From assembly GCA_965218765.1 (NCBI GenBank), contig CBDCLU010000004.1, positions 558,001 through 622,000 of the forward strand: 64,000 bases of DNA. The letters run 5' to 3'. Position 1 is the stretch's first letter, and the number at the start of each line of letters is the position of its first letter. Position numbers and translations under genes: made by a program. This stretch comes from JBBPYC01 sp965218765 (lineage in GTDB: Bacteria > Pseudomonadota > Gammaproteobacteria > Burkholderiales > Burkholderiaceae_C). Shown in pieces: positions 8,426-16,815 of the stretch. The notes under the pieces were generated by a model. The model did not search any database and had not been told where the DNA came from. It saw only the letters and a list, made by a program, of their open reading frames with translations.

Positions 8426-10132
8426 ATGAACCACCCCGTAATACCGATCGCCGTGCTGGAAGGCGCGACCAAGCAGCGCAAGCGCCAGGCGCCAAAGGGC
8501 CGGCGCGTGGACCCGGTCGCACTGCTCGACGTGCAGCAACTGCTGGGTGACGAGCCGCGTCGCAGCGACCTGTTGATCGAGCACCTGCACAAGATTCAGG
8601 ATCGCTTCGGGCACCTGTCGGCCGCGCATCTGGCGGCGCTTGCGCAGGAGATGCGCATGGCGCAGACCGAGGTGTATGAAGTCGCGACGTTCTATCACCA
8701 CTTCGACGTGGTCAAGGAAGGCGAAGTTGCGCCGCCGATGCTCACCGTGCGCGTCTGCGATGGGCTGTCGTGCGAGATGGCCGGCGCACGCGAACTGCTT
8801 GCCAGATTGCCCGCGCTGCTGGGCAGCGACGTGCGTGTGCTTGCTGCACCGTGCATCGGCCGTTGCGAACAGGCGCCGGCGGCAGTGGTCGGCCAGAACC
8901 CGGTGCCGGACGCGACAGTCGATGCGATCGTGGCCAAGGCGAAAGCTGGCGAGACGATGGACACCCCACGCAACTTCATCGACCACGCCGCCTATCGCAA
9001 GGATGGCGGCTATGCGCTTCTGGAAGCCTGCGTCAACGGCGAGCGCGACGTCGAATCGATCATCAAGACGCTGGAAGACTCGAACCTGCGCGGCCTGGGC
9101 GGCGCGGGTTTTCCGACCGGCCGCAAGTGGCGCATCGTGCGCGCCGAAGCCGGCCCGCGGCTGATGGCCGTGAACATCGACGAAGGCGAGCCCGGCACGT
9201 TCAAGGATCGCACCTTGCTCGAGCGCGATCCGCACCGTTTCATCGAAGGCATGCTGATCGCAGCCTGGGCGGTCGGCATCGAACAGTGCTATATCTACCT
9301 GCGCGACGAATATCACGGTTGCCGCGCGCTGCTCGAGGCGGAAATCGCCAAGCTCGAAGCCGACCCGCCGATCGCGAACATGCCGCAGCTGATCCTGCGC
9401 CGTGGCGCCGGTGCCTACATCTGCGGCGAAGAGTCCGCGATGATCGAATCGATTGAAGGCAAGCGCGGCATGCCGCGCTTGCGGCCGCCCTATGTTGCGC
9501 AGGTCGGCCTGTTCGGCCGGCCCACGCTGGAGCACAACTTCGAGACGCTCTACTGGGTGCGCGAGTTGGTTGAGAAGGGCGGCGAGTGGTTCGCCGCGCA
9601 AGGCGTGAACGGCCGCAAAGGCCTGCGTTCATTCTCGGTCTCCGGCCGCGTGAAAGAACCCGGCGTCAAGCTCGCACCTGCCGGCATCACGATCCAGGCG
9701 CTGATCGACGACCACTGCGGCGGCATGCTCGATGGGCACGCGTTCTACGGCTACCTGCCCGGCGGTGCGTCGGGCGGCATCCTGCCAGCGTCGATGAACA
9801 GCATTCCGCTCGACTTCGACACCTTGCAACCGTACGGCTGCTTCATCGGCTCGGCTGCGGTGGTGGTGTTGTCGGAGCAGGACACCGCAACCGATGCGGC
9901 GCGCAACACCTTGCGCTTTTTCAAGGACGAATCCTGCGGCCAGTGCACGCCTTGCCGCAACGGCACCGCGAAAGCGCTCGCGCTGATCGAGCAGCCGCAG
10001 TGGGATCTGGAACTGCTGGCCGATCTGTCGCTGGTGATGCGCGATGCGTCGATCTGCGGCCTGGGCCAGGCCGCGCCGAACCCGTTCGACTGCGTCGTCA
10101 AATACTTCCCTGAGGAGCTGAAAACATCATGA
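8426..10132 (+). CDS. NAD-dependent formate dehydrogenase, fused NuoE/NuoF-like (gamma-beta) subunit
   Basis: A 568-residue fusion of two subunits that are separate in typical FdsGBA enzymes. Residues about 40-175 are a thioredoxin-like [2Fe-2S] NuoE/FdsG domain with ligands Cys111, Cys116, Cys143 and Cys147 (CX4C...CX3C). Residues about 190-568 are a NuoF/FdsB domain with the FMN/NADH-binding region (GLGGAGFPTGRKW, NIDEGEPGTFKDR, GAGAYICGEE) and a C-terminal [4Fe-4S] site CGQCTPC plus a later Cys in SICGLG. It passes electrons from the catalytic subunit to NAD+ in the cytoplasm. GAGGAAA precedes the start. It overlaps the next gene by ATGA, so translation is coupled. Confidence 0.92.
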   Translation: MNHPVIPIAVLEGATKQRKRQAPKGRRVDPVALLDVQQLLGDEPRRSDLLIEHLHKIQDRFGHLSAAHLAALAQEMRMAQTEVYEVATFYHHFDVVKEGEVAPPMLTVRVCDGLSCEMAGARELLARLPALLGSDVRVLAAPCIGRCEQAPAAVVGQNPVPDATVDAIVAKAKAGETMDTPRNFIDHAAYRKDGGYALLEACVNGERDVESIIKTLEDSNLRGLGGAGFPTGRKWRIVRAEAGPRLMAVNIDEGEPGTFKDRTLLERDPHRFIEGMLIAAWAVGIEQCYIYLRDEYHGCRALLEAEIAKLEADPPIANMPQLILRRGAGAYICGEESAMIESIEGKRGMPRLRPPYVAQVGLFGRPTLEHNFETLYWVRELVEKGGEWFAAQGVNGRKGLRSFSVSGRVKEPGVKLAPAGITIQALIDDHCGGMLDGHAFYGYLPGGASGGILPASMNSIPLDFDTLQPYGCFIGSAAVVVLSEQDTATDAARNTLRFFKDESCGQCTPCRNGTAKALALIEQPQWDLELLADLSLVMRDASICGLGQAAPNPFDCVVKYFPEELKTS

Positions 10133-12972
10133 ACGCACTGACCCGAAGCGAACTCGCGATGCTGGATGCGCCGACCGTCAGCATCGAGCTGAACGGCAAG
10201 GCATTCGAGGCACGTACTGACCAAACTCTATTGAAGATCGCAGAAGAACAAGGCATCGAGATTCCGCACCTGTGCTACATGGACGGCCTCGACACGGCTG
10301 GCAACTGCCGTGCATGCATGGTCGAGATCGCGGGCGAACGCGTGCTGGCACCCTCGTGCTGCCGTTATCCGACCGCTGGCATGAAGGTCGCCACGAACAG
10401 CGAGCGCGCCGTCAAGTCGCAACAGCTGGTGCTCGAGCTTTTGCAGTCCGACATGCCGGAAGCCGACTACACGCGCCACAACGAAGTCGACGAATGGTCG
10501 GCCAAGCTGAACGTCGGCAAGCCGCGCTTTGCAGCACGCGAGGATGTGGGACCCGACCTGTCGCATCCGGCCATCGCGGTGCATCTGGACGCTTGCATCC
10601 AGTGCACGCGCTGCCTGCGAGCCTGCCGCGACGAGCAGATGAACGACGTGATCGGCCTTGCGTTTCGCGGCAGGCACGAGAAGATCGTGTTCGACATGGA
10701 CGACCCGATGGGTGCGTCCACCTGCGTCGCCTGCGGCGAATGCGTGCAGGCGTGTCCGACCGGCGCGCTGATGCCCGCGCGCGATGTAGCACTCACGGTG
10801 CCTGACAAGCAGGTCGAATCGGTATGTCCGTACTGCGGTGTCGGTTGCCAGCTCACCTACAACGTAAAGGACGACAAGATCCTGTTCGTGAACGGCCGCG
10901 ACGGCCCCTCGAACCACGGGCGTCTGTGCGTAAAGGGCCGCTATGGTTTTGATTACGCGCACCACCCGCAGCGCCTCACGGTGCCGCTGATCCGGCGCAA
11001 AGGCGTGGCGAAAACCGGCGACTTCGTGATGGACCCGGACCGTGTGATGGACGTGTTCCGCGAAGCGAGCTGGGAGGAAGCGCTCGAATTCGCGGGCGGC
11101 AGGCTCGCCGAGATTCGCGACACGCATGGCAGGAAGTCGCTGGCCGGTTTCGGCTCGGCCAAGGGCAGCAACGAGGAAGCCTATCTGTTCCAGAAGCTCG
11201 TGCGCACGGGCTTCGGCAGCAACAACGTCGACCACTGCACCCGGCTGTGTCATGCGTCTTCCGTGATCGCGCTGCTCGAAGGCATCGGCTCGGGCGCGGT
11301 CAGCAATCCCGTGATGGATGTGTCGAAAGCCGAAGTCGTGTTCATCGTCGGCGCGAACCCGACCGTGAACCACCCGGTCGCCGCCACCTGGATCAAGAAC
11401 GCGGTCGCCAACGGCACCAAGCTGATCGTCTGCGACCCGCGCCGGCCCGACCTCGCGCGCCGCGCGCATCGGCATCTGCAGTTCAAGGCCGATACCGACG
11501 TGGCCTTGTTCAACGCGATGATGCATGTGATCGTGACCGAGAACCTGGTCGATGCCGGCTTCATCGCAAGCCGCACGATCGGCTACGACGACCTCAAGAA
11601 AAACGTCGAAGGCTACAGCCCGGAAGCGATGGCGCCGATCTGCGGCATCGACGCCGAAACGATCCGCTATGTCGCGCGGCTTTATGCAACGTCGAAGGGC
11701 TCGATGATCCTTTGGGGCATGGGCGTGTCGCAGCACGTGCACGGCACCGACAACGCACGCTGCCTGATTGCGCTTGCGCTGATGACCGGGCAGATCGGCC
11801 GGCCCGGCACCGGGCTGCATCCGCTGCGCGGCCAGAACAACGTGCAGGGCGCATCCGACGCGGGCCTCATCCCGATGATGTACCCGGACTACCAGCACGT
11901 GTCCGACCCGCAGGTGCGCGAGCGCTTCGAAAAAGCTTGGAACGTGCCTGCCGGCTCGCTCGACGACCAGGTCGGCCTGACCGTCGTCGAGGTGATGCAC
12001 GCGATCAAGAAGGGTGGTATCCGCGGCATGTACGTGCAGGGCGAGAACCCGGCCATGTCGGACCCGGACGCGAACCATGCACGCGAAGCGCTGGCCGCGC
12101 TCGATCACCTGGTCGTGCAGGACATCTTCCTGACCGAGACCGCGTACCTGGCCGACGTGATCCTGCCCGCCAGCGCGTTTCCGGAGAAGACCGGCAGCTT
12201 CACGAACACCGACCGTCTCGTGCAGATGGGCCGCCAGGCCATCAATCCCCCCGGCGATGCGCGGCAGGATCTGTGGATCATCGAGCAGATCGCCAAACGC
12301 ATGGGCCTGGAATGGAATTACAGCCACGTGAGCGAAGTGTTCGACGAGATGCGCCGCAACATGCCGAGCATCGGCGGCATCACCTGGGATCGGCTCGAGC
12401 GCGACCATGCCGTCACGTATCCGTGCGAGAAGGAAGGCGATCCGGGCCAACCCGTGGTGTTTACCGAATCGTTCCTGCGCTCGGACGGCAAAGCCAAGTT
12501 CGTCCCCGCCGACATCATCCCGGCCGCCGAGCGGCCCGATGCCGAGTACCCGATGGTGCTGATCACCGGGCGCCAGCTCGAGCACTGGCACACCGGCAGC
12601 ATGACGCGCAGAGCCAGCATGCTCGATGCGCTGGAACCCGATCCGGTCGCGCTCGTGCATCCGCTTGACCTGGCCGCGATGGGCGTGCAGCCGGGCGCTC
12701 CCGTCACGATCGAATCGCGCCGCGGTGAAGTCGTGCTGTATGCGCGCGCCGATGAAAGCTCACCGCGCGGCGCGGTGTTCGTGCCGTTCTGCTACTACGA
12801 GGCGGCGATCAACAAGCTCACCAATGCGGCGCTCGATCCGTTCGCAAAGATCCCCGAGTTCAAATACTGCGCGATCCGGGTCACGCCGGGCGGCACGCCG
12901 GCGCAACAGTCGAGCTATGGCGGTGGCCAGGCACTGACACGGGCACCTGCAGCAACAGCAGCAGCAAGCTGA
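10129..12972 (+). CDS. Formate dehydrogenase alpha (catalytic) subunit, molybdopterin type
   Basis: A 947-residue molybdenum enzyme of the FdsA/FdhA class that oxidises formate to CO2. Order: N-terminal [2Fe-2S] ferredoxin domain (about 15-95, with NCRACMVEI), two 4Fe-4S motifs (CIQCTRCLRAC and CVACGECVQACP), a further cluster site CPYCGVGCQ with LCVKGR, then the molybdopterin oxidoreductase domain and a C-terminal dinucleotide-binding domain. The Mo ligand is Cys374 in HCTRLCHAS, so this is a Cys rather than selenocysteine enzyme. Together with the fused 8426-10132 subunit it makes a soluble NAD-reducing complex that removes formate released by Frc/Oxc. No fdhD-type sulphurtransferase and no FdsD-like delta subunit are nearby; FdhD is expected elsewhere in the genome. 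Confidence 0.95.
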   Translation: MNALTRSELAMLDAPTVSIELNGKAFEARTDQTLLKIAEEQGIEIPHLCYMDGLDTAGNCRACMVEIAGERVLAPSCCRYPTAGMKVATNSERAVKSQQLVLELLQSDMPEADYTRHNEVDEWSAKLNVGKPRFAAREDVGPDLSHPAIAVHLDACIQCTRCLRACRDEQMNDVIGLAFRGRHEKIVFDMDDPMGASTCVACGECVQACPTGALMPARDVALTVPDKQVESVCPYCGVGCQLTYNVKDDKILFVNGRDGPSNHGRLCVKGRYGFDYAHHPQRLTVPLIRRKGVAKTGDFVMDPDRVMDVFREASWEEALEFAGGRLAEIRDTHGRKSLAGFGSAKGSNEEAYLFQKLVRTGFGSNNVDHCTRLCHASSVIALLEGIGSGAVSNPVMDVSKAEVVFIVGANPTVNHPVAATWIKNAVANGTKLIVCDPRRPDLARRAHRHLQFKADTDVALFNAMMHVIVTENLVDAGFIASRTIGYDDLKKNVEGYSPEAMAPICGIDAETIRYVARLYATSKGSMILWGMGVSQHVHGTDNARCLIALALMTGQIGRPGTGLHPLRGQNNVQGASDAGLIPMMYPDYQHVSDPQVRERFEKAWNVPAGSLDDQVGLTVVEVMHAIKKGGIRGMYVQGENPAMSDPDANHAREALAALDHLVVQDIFLTETAYLADVILPASAFPEKTGSFTNTDRLVQMGRQAINPPGDARQDLWIIEQIAKRMGLEWNYSHVSEVFDEMRRNMPSIGGITWDRLERDHAVTYPCEKEGDPGQPVVFTESFLRSDGKAKFVPADIIPAAERPDAEYPMVLITGRQLEHWHTGSMTRRASMLDALEPDPVALVHPLDLAAMGVQPGAPVTIESRRGEVVLYARADESSPRGAVFVPFCYYEAAINKLTNAALDPFAKIPEFKYCAIRVTPGGTPAQQSSYGGGQALTRAPAATAAAS

Positions 12973-13136
12973 CTTTCACGCGGCAGGCAGAACGCGCCAG
13001 CACCTGGGACGGCGCTGGATTGCATGGTGCGAATCATAAGTAACACGTGATGGTCAAGGCAATTTACTTTAACTGTTATTTATGAGCGAACGGTTCAACA
13101 ATGGCTTTGGATCAACCATGAATTCTTCGCCGCACC

Positions 13137-13409
13137 ATGAACAACATCGCGCTTGCCGCCACATCCTCAATCGATCCGGAGATCGAACGCAACGGCTACA
13201 ACGCCGCGTTCGGTGAACTCGGGCTCGAATGGTTCTGGGACGCGAAAACGTATGACACGCTGGCCGCAATCCGGGAGCCGAAGCGCCGTGTGGGGGTCTA
13301 CATCCAGGCGAACCATCCGCACCTGCTGCGCGCCTATCAGGTCGATTTCCTCGCCACCGTGGTGGAGGCCACGCGTGCGCGCGTGATCGGCGATCGGGCA
13401 GCGCACTGA
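13137..13409 (+). CDS. Small conserved-looking protein of unknown function in the oxalate/formate cluster
   Basis: A 90-residue protein with no signal peptide or membrane segment. It contains an aromatic stretch ELGLEWFWDAKTYDTL followed by QANHPHLLRAYQVDFLATVVE, which looks helical. I recall similar short proteins as unnamed reading frames in Burkholderiales but assign no function. It is clearly not the formate dehydrogenase delta subunit FdsD, whose typical sequence differs. It stands alone, 164 bp after fdhA and 69 bp before the next gene; the upstream gap is more AT-rich than its surroundings and may hold a promoter. No strong ribosome binding site is seen. Codon use matches its neighbours, supporting a real gene. 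Confidence 0.65.
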   Translation: MNNIALAATSSIDPEIERNGYNAAFGELGLEWFWDAKTYDTLAAIREPKRRVGVYIQANHPHLLRAYQVDFLATVVEATRARVIGDRAAH

Positions 13410-13478
13410 ACGACCTGCTGCCTGGTCGGCTGCTGCCTCCTTTTTTTGCTTCGCTCATCGAAAAAGAAGCCGAATGTC

Positions 13479-14255
13479 ATGACTGCGCAAACACAACACT
13501 GGGTCCGGTTTGCCGAAGGCGACGCGATCGGCTTCGGCAAGCTCGAAGACGGCCATGTCCGCGTGCATGCGGGCAGCATGTTCGATCGCCCTGAGCCGAC
13601 CGGCCGCAGCATTGCCGCGGATGCCGTGCGGCTGCTGATGCCGACCGTGCCCGGCAAGGTCATCGCGCTCTGGAACAACTTCGGCGAGTTGCGCGCCAAG
13701 CTGAATCTGGCCATGCCGGAAGAGCCGCTGTACCTGCTGAAAGCGCCCAACACGTTTGCCCATCCGGGCGACGTGATCCGCCAGCCGCGCTGCGCCGGCA
13801 AGGTCGTGTTCGAAGGCGAACTCGGCATCGTGATCGGCCGCGCCGCGAGCGGTGCCAGCGAGGCAGACGCGATGCAGCACGTGTTCGGCTACACCTGTGC
13901 CAACGACGTCACACAAGCCGACATCCTGAACCGCGACCCGTCGTTCGCGCAGTGGGTGCGCGCCAAGGGATTCGACACGTTCTGCCCGCTGGGGCCGGTC
14001 ATCGCCACCGGCCTCGACCCGAACGCGCTGGTCGTCAGGACGATCCTGAACGGTGTCGAGCGGCAGAACTATCCGATCAGCGACATGCGGTTCTCGGTCG
14101 CGCAACTGGTCAGCATGATTTCGGCCGACATGACGTTGCAGCCCGGTGATGTGATCCTGTGCGGCACCTCGGTCGGCGTCGGCTCGATGAAGCCGGGCAG
14201 CGAAGTCACGGTCGAGATCGACGGCATCGGCCGCCTCAGCAACACCTATCAGTAA
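13479..14255 (+). CDS. Fumarylacetoacetate hydrolase-family protein
   Basis: A 258-residue protein of the FAH superfamily, metal-dependent enzymes that hydrolyse or decarboxylate acylpyruvates, oxaloacetate or related beta-diketo acids. Seen: KVIALWNNFGE near residue 60, YLLKAPNTFAHPGD, the metal-binding stretch VVFEGELGIVIGR (the E-x-E pair of the family), GYTCANDVTQADIL and DVILCGTSVGVG near the end. Length fits single-domain members. I chose 13479 over the in-frame 13446 because the family begins close to this Met. It lies 41 bp before a ketopantoate-reductase-like gene. A substrate such as oxaloacetate or another 2-oxo acid would suit the setting, but none can be named. Confidence 0.82.
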   Translation: MTAQTQHWVRFAEGDAIGFGKLEDGHVRVHAGSMFDRPEPTGRSIAADAVRLLMPTVPGKVIALWNNFGELRAKLNLAMPEEPLYLLKAPNTFAHPGDVIRQPRCAGKVVFEGELGIVIGRAASGASEADAMQHVFGYTCANDVTQADILNRDPSFAQWVRAKGFDTFCPLGPVIATGLDPNALVVRTILNGVERQNYPISDMRFSVAQLVSMISADMTLQPGDVILCGTSVGVGSMKPGSEVTVEIDGIGRLSNTYQ

Positions 14256-14296
14256 CCCGTCAGCCCACAGCACGGCCCATCAGGAGTGAACGAAAC

Positions 14297-15316
14297 ATGA
14301 AAGTTGCCATCATCGGCGCCGGCGCAATCGGCGGGTATGTCGGCGTCAAGCTGGCGCTTGCGGGCGAGGACGTGACCTTCATCGTGCGCGGTGCAAACCT
14401 CACGGCGATCCAGCATGATGGGATGAAGCTGATCATGGCCGACGGCACCGAGCACATCGCCGCGAATGTGAAAGCGACGAACGACTATGCGCAAGCCGGT
14501 CCGCAGGACATCGTGATTCTCGCGATGAAGGCGCACCAGGTCGAAGCCGTCGCGCGCGACGTGCCCAAGCTGTTCGGGCCCGGCACGGTGGTCGTGACGA
14601 TGCAAAATGGCATTCCGTACTGGTACTTCTCCAAACATGGCGGCCCGCTCGACGGCACGCAGGTCCAAAGCGTCGATCCGACCGGCATCGTCGGCGAATA
14701 CATTCCGGCCAGCCGCGTGCTCGGATGCGTGGTGTACCCCGCATCCGAGTTGATCGCGCCCGGCGTGGTCAAGCATGTGGAAGGCGATCGCTTTCCGCTG
14801 GGCGAGCTTGACGGCAGCAGCAGCGAGCGCGTCCAAAAGGTCTCAGCCTGCTTCGAGAACGCCGGCTTCAAGGCGCCTGTGCTGGACAACATCCGGTCTG
14901 AAATCTGGCTCAAGCTCTGGGGCAACCTCACGTTCAATCCGATCAGTTCCTTAAGCCATTCCACGCTGGTCGACATCTGCCAGTTTCCGCTCACGCGCGA
15001 GCTTGCCGCGTCCATGATGACCGAAGCACAGGCCGTCGCGCACAAGCTCGGCATCGGCTTTCGTGTGACGCTCGACAAGCGCATCGCGGGAGCCGAGAAG
15101 GTCGGCAAGCACAAGACATCGATGCTGCAGGACATCGAAGCCGGCCGTGCGCCCGAGATCGACGCGCTGGTCGGCACCGTGGTCGAGCTCGGCCGTCTGA
15201 CCGACACGCCGACGCCGCACATCGACACCGTCTATGCGCTCGTGAAGCTGCTGGGCAAGAGCATGGATGAGCAGCGTGGTCAGGTGCGCATGCAGGAACT
15301 CGCAGCCACTGCTTGA
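14297..15316 (+). CDS. 2-dehydropantoate 2-reductase-family oxidoreductase
   Basis: A 339-residue NAD(P)H-dependent reductase of the PanE/ApbA family, which reduces ketopantoate or other 2-oxo acids. The N-terminus VAIIGAGAIGGYVG is a Rossmann GxGxxG motif. VILAMKAHQVEAV and VVTMQNGIPYW are family motifs; the C-terminal helical domain holds KLWGNLTFNPISSL with the usual catalytic Lys/Asn region, and ends with KHKTSMLQDIEAGRAPEID. The start at 14297 follows GGAGTGAACGAAAC. It lies between a FAH-fold enzyme and pyruvate kinase, so it may act on a 2-oxo acid other than ketopantoate (for example on the glyoxylate-tartronate side of oxalate metabolism). I therefore do not assign panE. Confidence 0.82.
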   Translation: MKVAIIGAGAIGGYVGVKLALAGEDVTFIVRGANLTAIQHDGMKLIMADGTEHIAANVKATNDYAQAGPQDIVILAMKAHQVEAVARDVPKLFGPGTVVVTMQNGIPYWYFSKHGGPLDGTQVQSVDPTGIVGEYIPASRVLGCVVYPASELIAPGVVKHVEGDRFPLGELDGSSSERVQKVSACFENAGFKAPVLDNIRSEIWLKLWGNLTFNPISSLSHSTLVDICQFPLTRELAASMMTEAQAVAHKLGIGFRVTLDKRIAGAEKVGKHKTSMLQDIEAGRAPEIDALVGTVVELGRLTDTPTPHIDTVYALVKLLGKSMDEQRGQVRMQELAATA

Positions 15317-15331
15317 GCTGAAGAAAAAATC

Positions 15332-16747
15332 ATGAGACGCACCCGCCGCGCCCGCATCGTGGCCACGCTCGGGCCGGCCTCCTCGAACGAGGCGACGATC
15401 CGTGCGCTGTTCGAAGCCGGCGCGGACGTGTTTCGGCTGAACCTGAGCCTGGGCCTGCGCACCGCGCATGCGGAGCGTGTGCAGATCATCCGCCGGCTCG
15501 AAGCCGAGTTCGACCGGCCGATCGGCATCCTGATCGACCTGCAGGGGCCGAAGCCGCGCATCGGCACCTTTGCAGGCGGCAAGGCCGATCTGATCACCGG
15601 TGCTGCATTCCGGCTCGATCTCGAATCGGCCGAAGGCGATGCGACGCGCGTCGGCGTGCCGCATCCGGAGCTGTTCGCGGTGCTCAAAGCCGGCACGCAC
15701 CTGTTGCTCGACGATGGCCGCGTGCGCCTCGAAGTGACCGCTCGCGGCCGGGATCACGCGGATACGAAAGTGCTGCAGGGCGGCCCGATGTCGGATCGCA
15801 AGGGTGTGAACGTGCCGGGCCTGGTGCTGCCGGTGGCGCCGCTCACGGCAAAGGATCGCGACGACCTCGCGTTCGGGCTCGATCTGGGCGCCGACTGGGT
15901 CGCACTGTCGTTCGTGCAGCGTGCGCAGGACATGGCAGACTTGCGCGCAGCGGTCGAGGGCCGCGCCTGGATCATGGCCAAGCTGGAGCAACCGTCGGCG
16001 GTGGCCGAACTCGACGCGATCATCGCCGCGGCCGATGGCCTGATGGTCGCGCGCGGCGACCTGGGCGTGGAACTGCCGCCCGAAGACGTGCCTGAGCTGC
16101 AGCGCCGCATCGTGCGGGCCTGCCGCACAGCCGGCAAGCCGGTCGTGGTGGCCACGCAGATGCTCGAGTCGATGATGCAGTTCACCACGCCGACCCGTGC
16201 CGAAGTATCGGACGTGGCCACTGCGATCTACGACGGCGTCGATGCGGTCATGCTCGCGGCCGAATCGGCATCCGGCCAACACCCGGTCGAAGCAGTGCAG
16301 ATGATGGACCGGATCATCGCGAAGGTGGAAGCATCATTGTCCTACCGCGAAGGCATCGAAACATCCTGGCATGCGGGCAACGACAGCACCGCCGATGCGG
16401 TGACGGGGTCGCTGCGCCAGATCGCAGCGGCCATCAAGCCGGCTGCGCTGATCACCTATACCGCGTCCGGTTTCACGAGCCTGCGCGCCGCGCGCCAACG
16501 CCCGGCCGCGCCGATCCTGAGCCTGACCCCGGAGCTGGGCATCGCGCGGCGCCTCGCACTGCTCTGGGGCGCACACGCGGTGGCGATCGACCAGTTGCAC
16601 GACGTGGCCGGCATGATCAAGTGGGCGAGCCGGATCGCGGTGATCGAAGGGTTTGCGGGCCGTGGTGACGACGTGGTGATCGTCGCCGGCCTGCCGTTCG
16701 GCGAGGCCGGCACCACGAATCTGCTGCATGTCTCAAGGATCGGTTGA
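15332..16747 (+). CDS. pyk: Pyruvate kinase (divergent, second-type)
   Basis: A 471-residue pyruvate kinase converting PEP and ADP to pyruvate and ATP. Core motifs are kept: IDLQGPKPRIGTF, MAKLEQPSAV (catalytic Lys and metal-binding Glu), VARGDLGVELP, VVVATQMLESM and TRAEVSDVATAIYDG. The usual potassium/substrate motif NFSHG reads RLNLSLG at residues 35-41, so Phe and His are both Leu while Asn and Ser are kept. The gene starts 15 bp after the PanE-like gene. In tartrate/glycerate loci a dedicated pyruvate kinase follows glycerate kinase (TtuE type), so a link with C2-acid assimilation is plausible; no glycerate kinase or tartronate semialdehyde reductase is in the window. A LysR gene follows at 68 bp. 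Confidence 0.92.
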   Translation: MRRTRRARIVATLGPASSNEATIRALFEAGADVFRLNLSLGLRTAHAERVQIIRRLEAEFDRPIGILIDLQGPKPRIGTFAGGKADLITGAAFRLDLESAEGDATRVGVPHPELFAVLKAGTHLLLDDGRVRLEVTARGRDHADTKVLQGGPMSDRKGVNVPGLVLPVAPLTAKDRDDLAFGLDLGADWVALSFVQRAQDMADLRAAVEGRAWIMAKLEQPSAVAELDAIIAAADGLMVARGDLGVELPPEDVPELQRRIVRACRTAGKPVVVATQMLESMMQFTTPTRAEVSDVATAIYDGVDAVMLAAESASGQHPVEAVQMMDRIIAKVEASLSYREGIETSWHAGNDSTADAVTGSLRQIAAAIKPAALITYTASGFTSLRAARQRPAAPILSLTPELGIARRLALLWGAHAVAIDQLHDVAGMIKWASRIAVIEGFAGRGDDVVIVAGLPFGEAGTTNLLHVSRIG

Positions 16748-16815
16748 CGCGAGCGACCGAACAAGCCAGCTGAGCACACACCCGGTATCGCTTCAAAAAG
16801 CGTAGCGGACTTTTC

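Noticed and set aside
10228..12660. Very long open frame (810 codons) on the minus strand
   Set aside because: It lies wholly antisense to the formate dehydrogenase alpha gene, whose iron-sulphur and molybdenum motifs are intact. Its translation is Arg/His/Asp-rich without domain character, a typical GC-rich shadow.
12973..13136. Terminator after formate dehydrogenase
   Set aside because: CCAGC/GCTGG pairs weakly near 13000, but no T-run follows a stable hairpin. The gap is AT-richer and may instead hold a promoter.
13137..13409. Formate dehydrogenase delta subunit FdsD
   Set aside because: Position suggested it, but the sequence lacks the short FdsD pattern and has a different aromatic block. 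Left as unknown.
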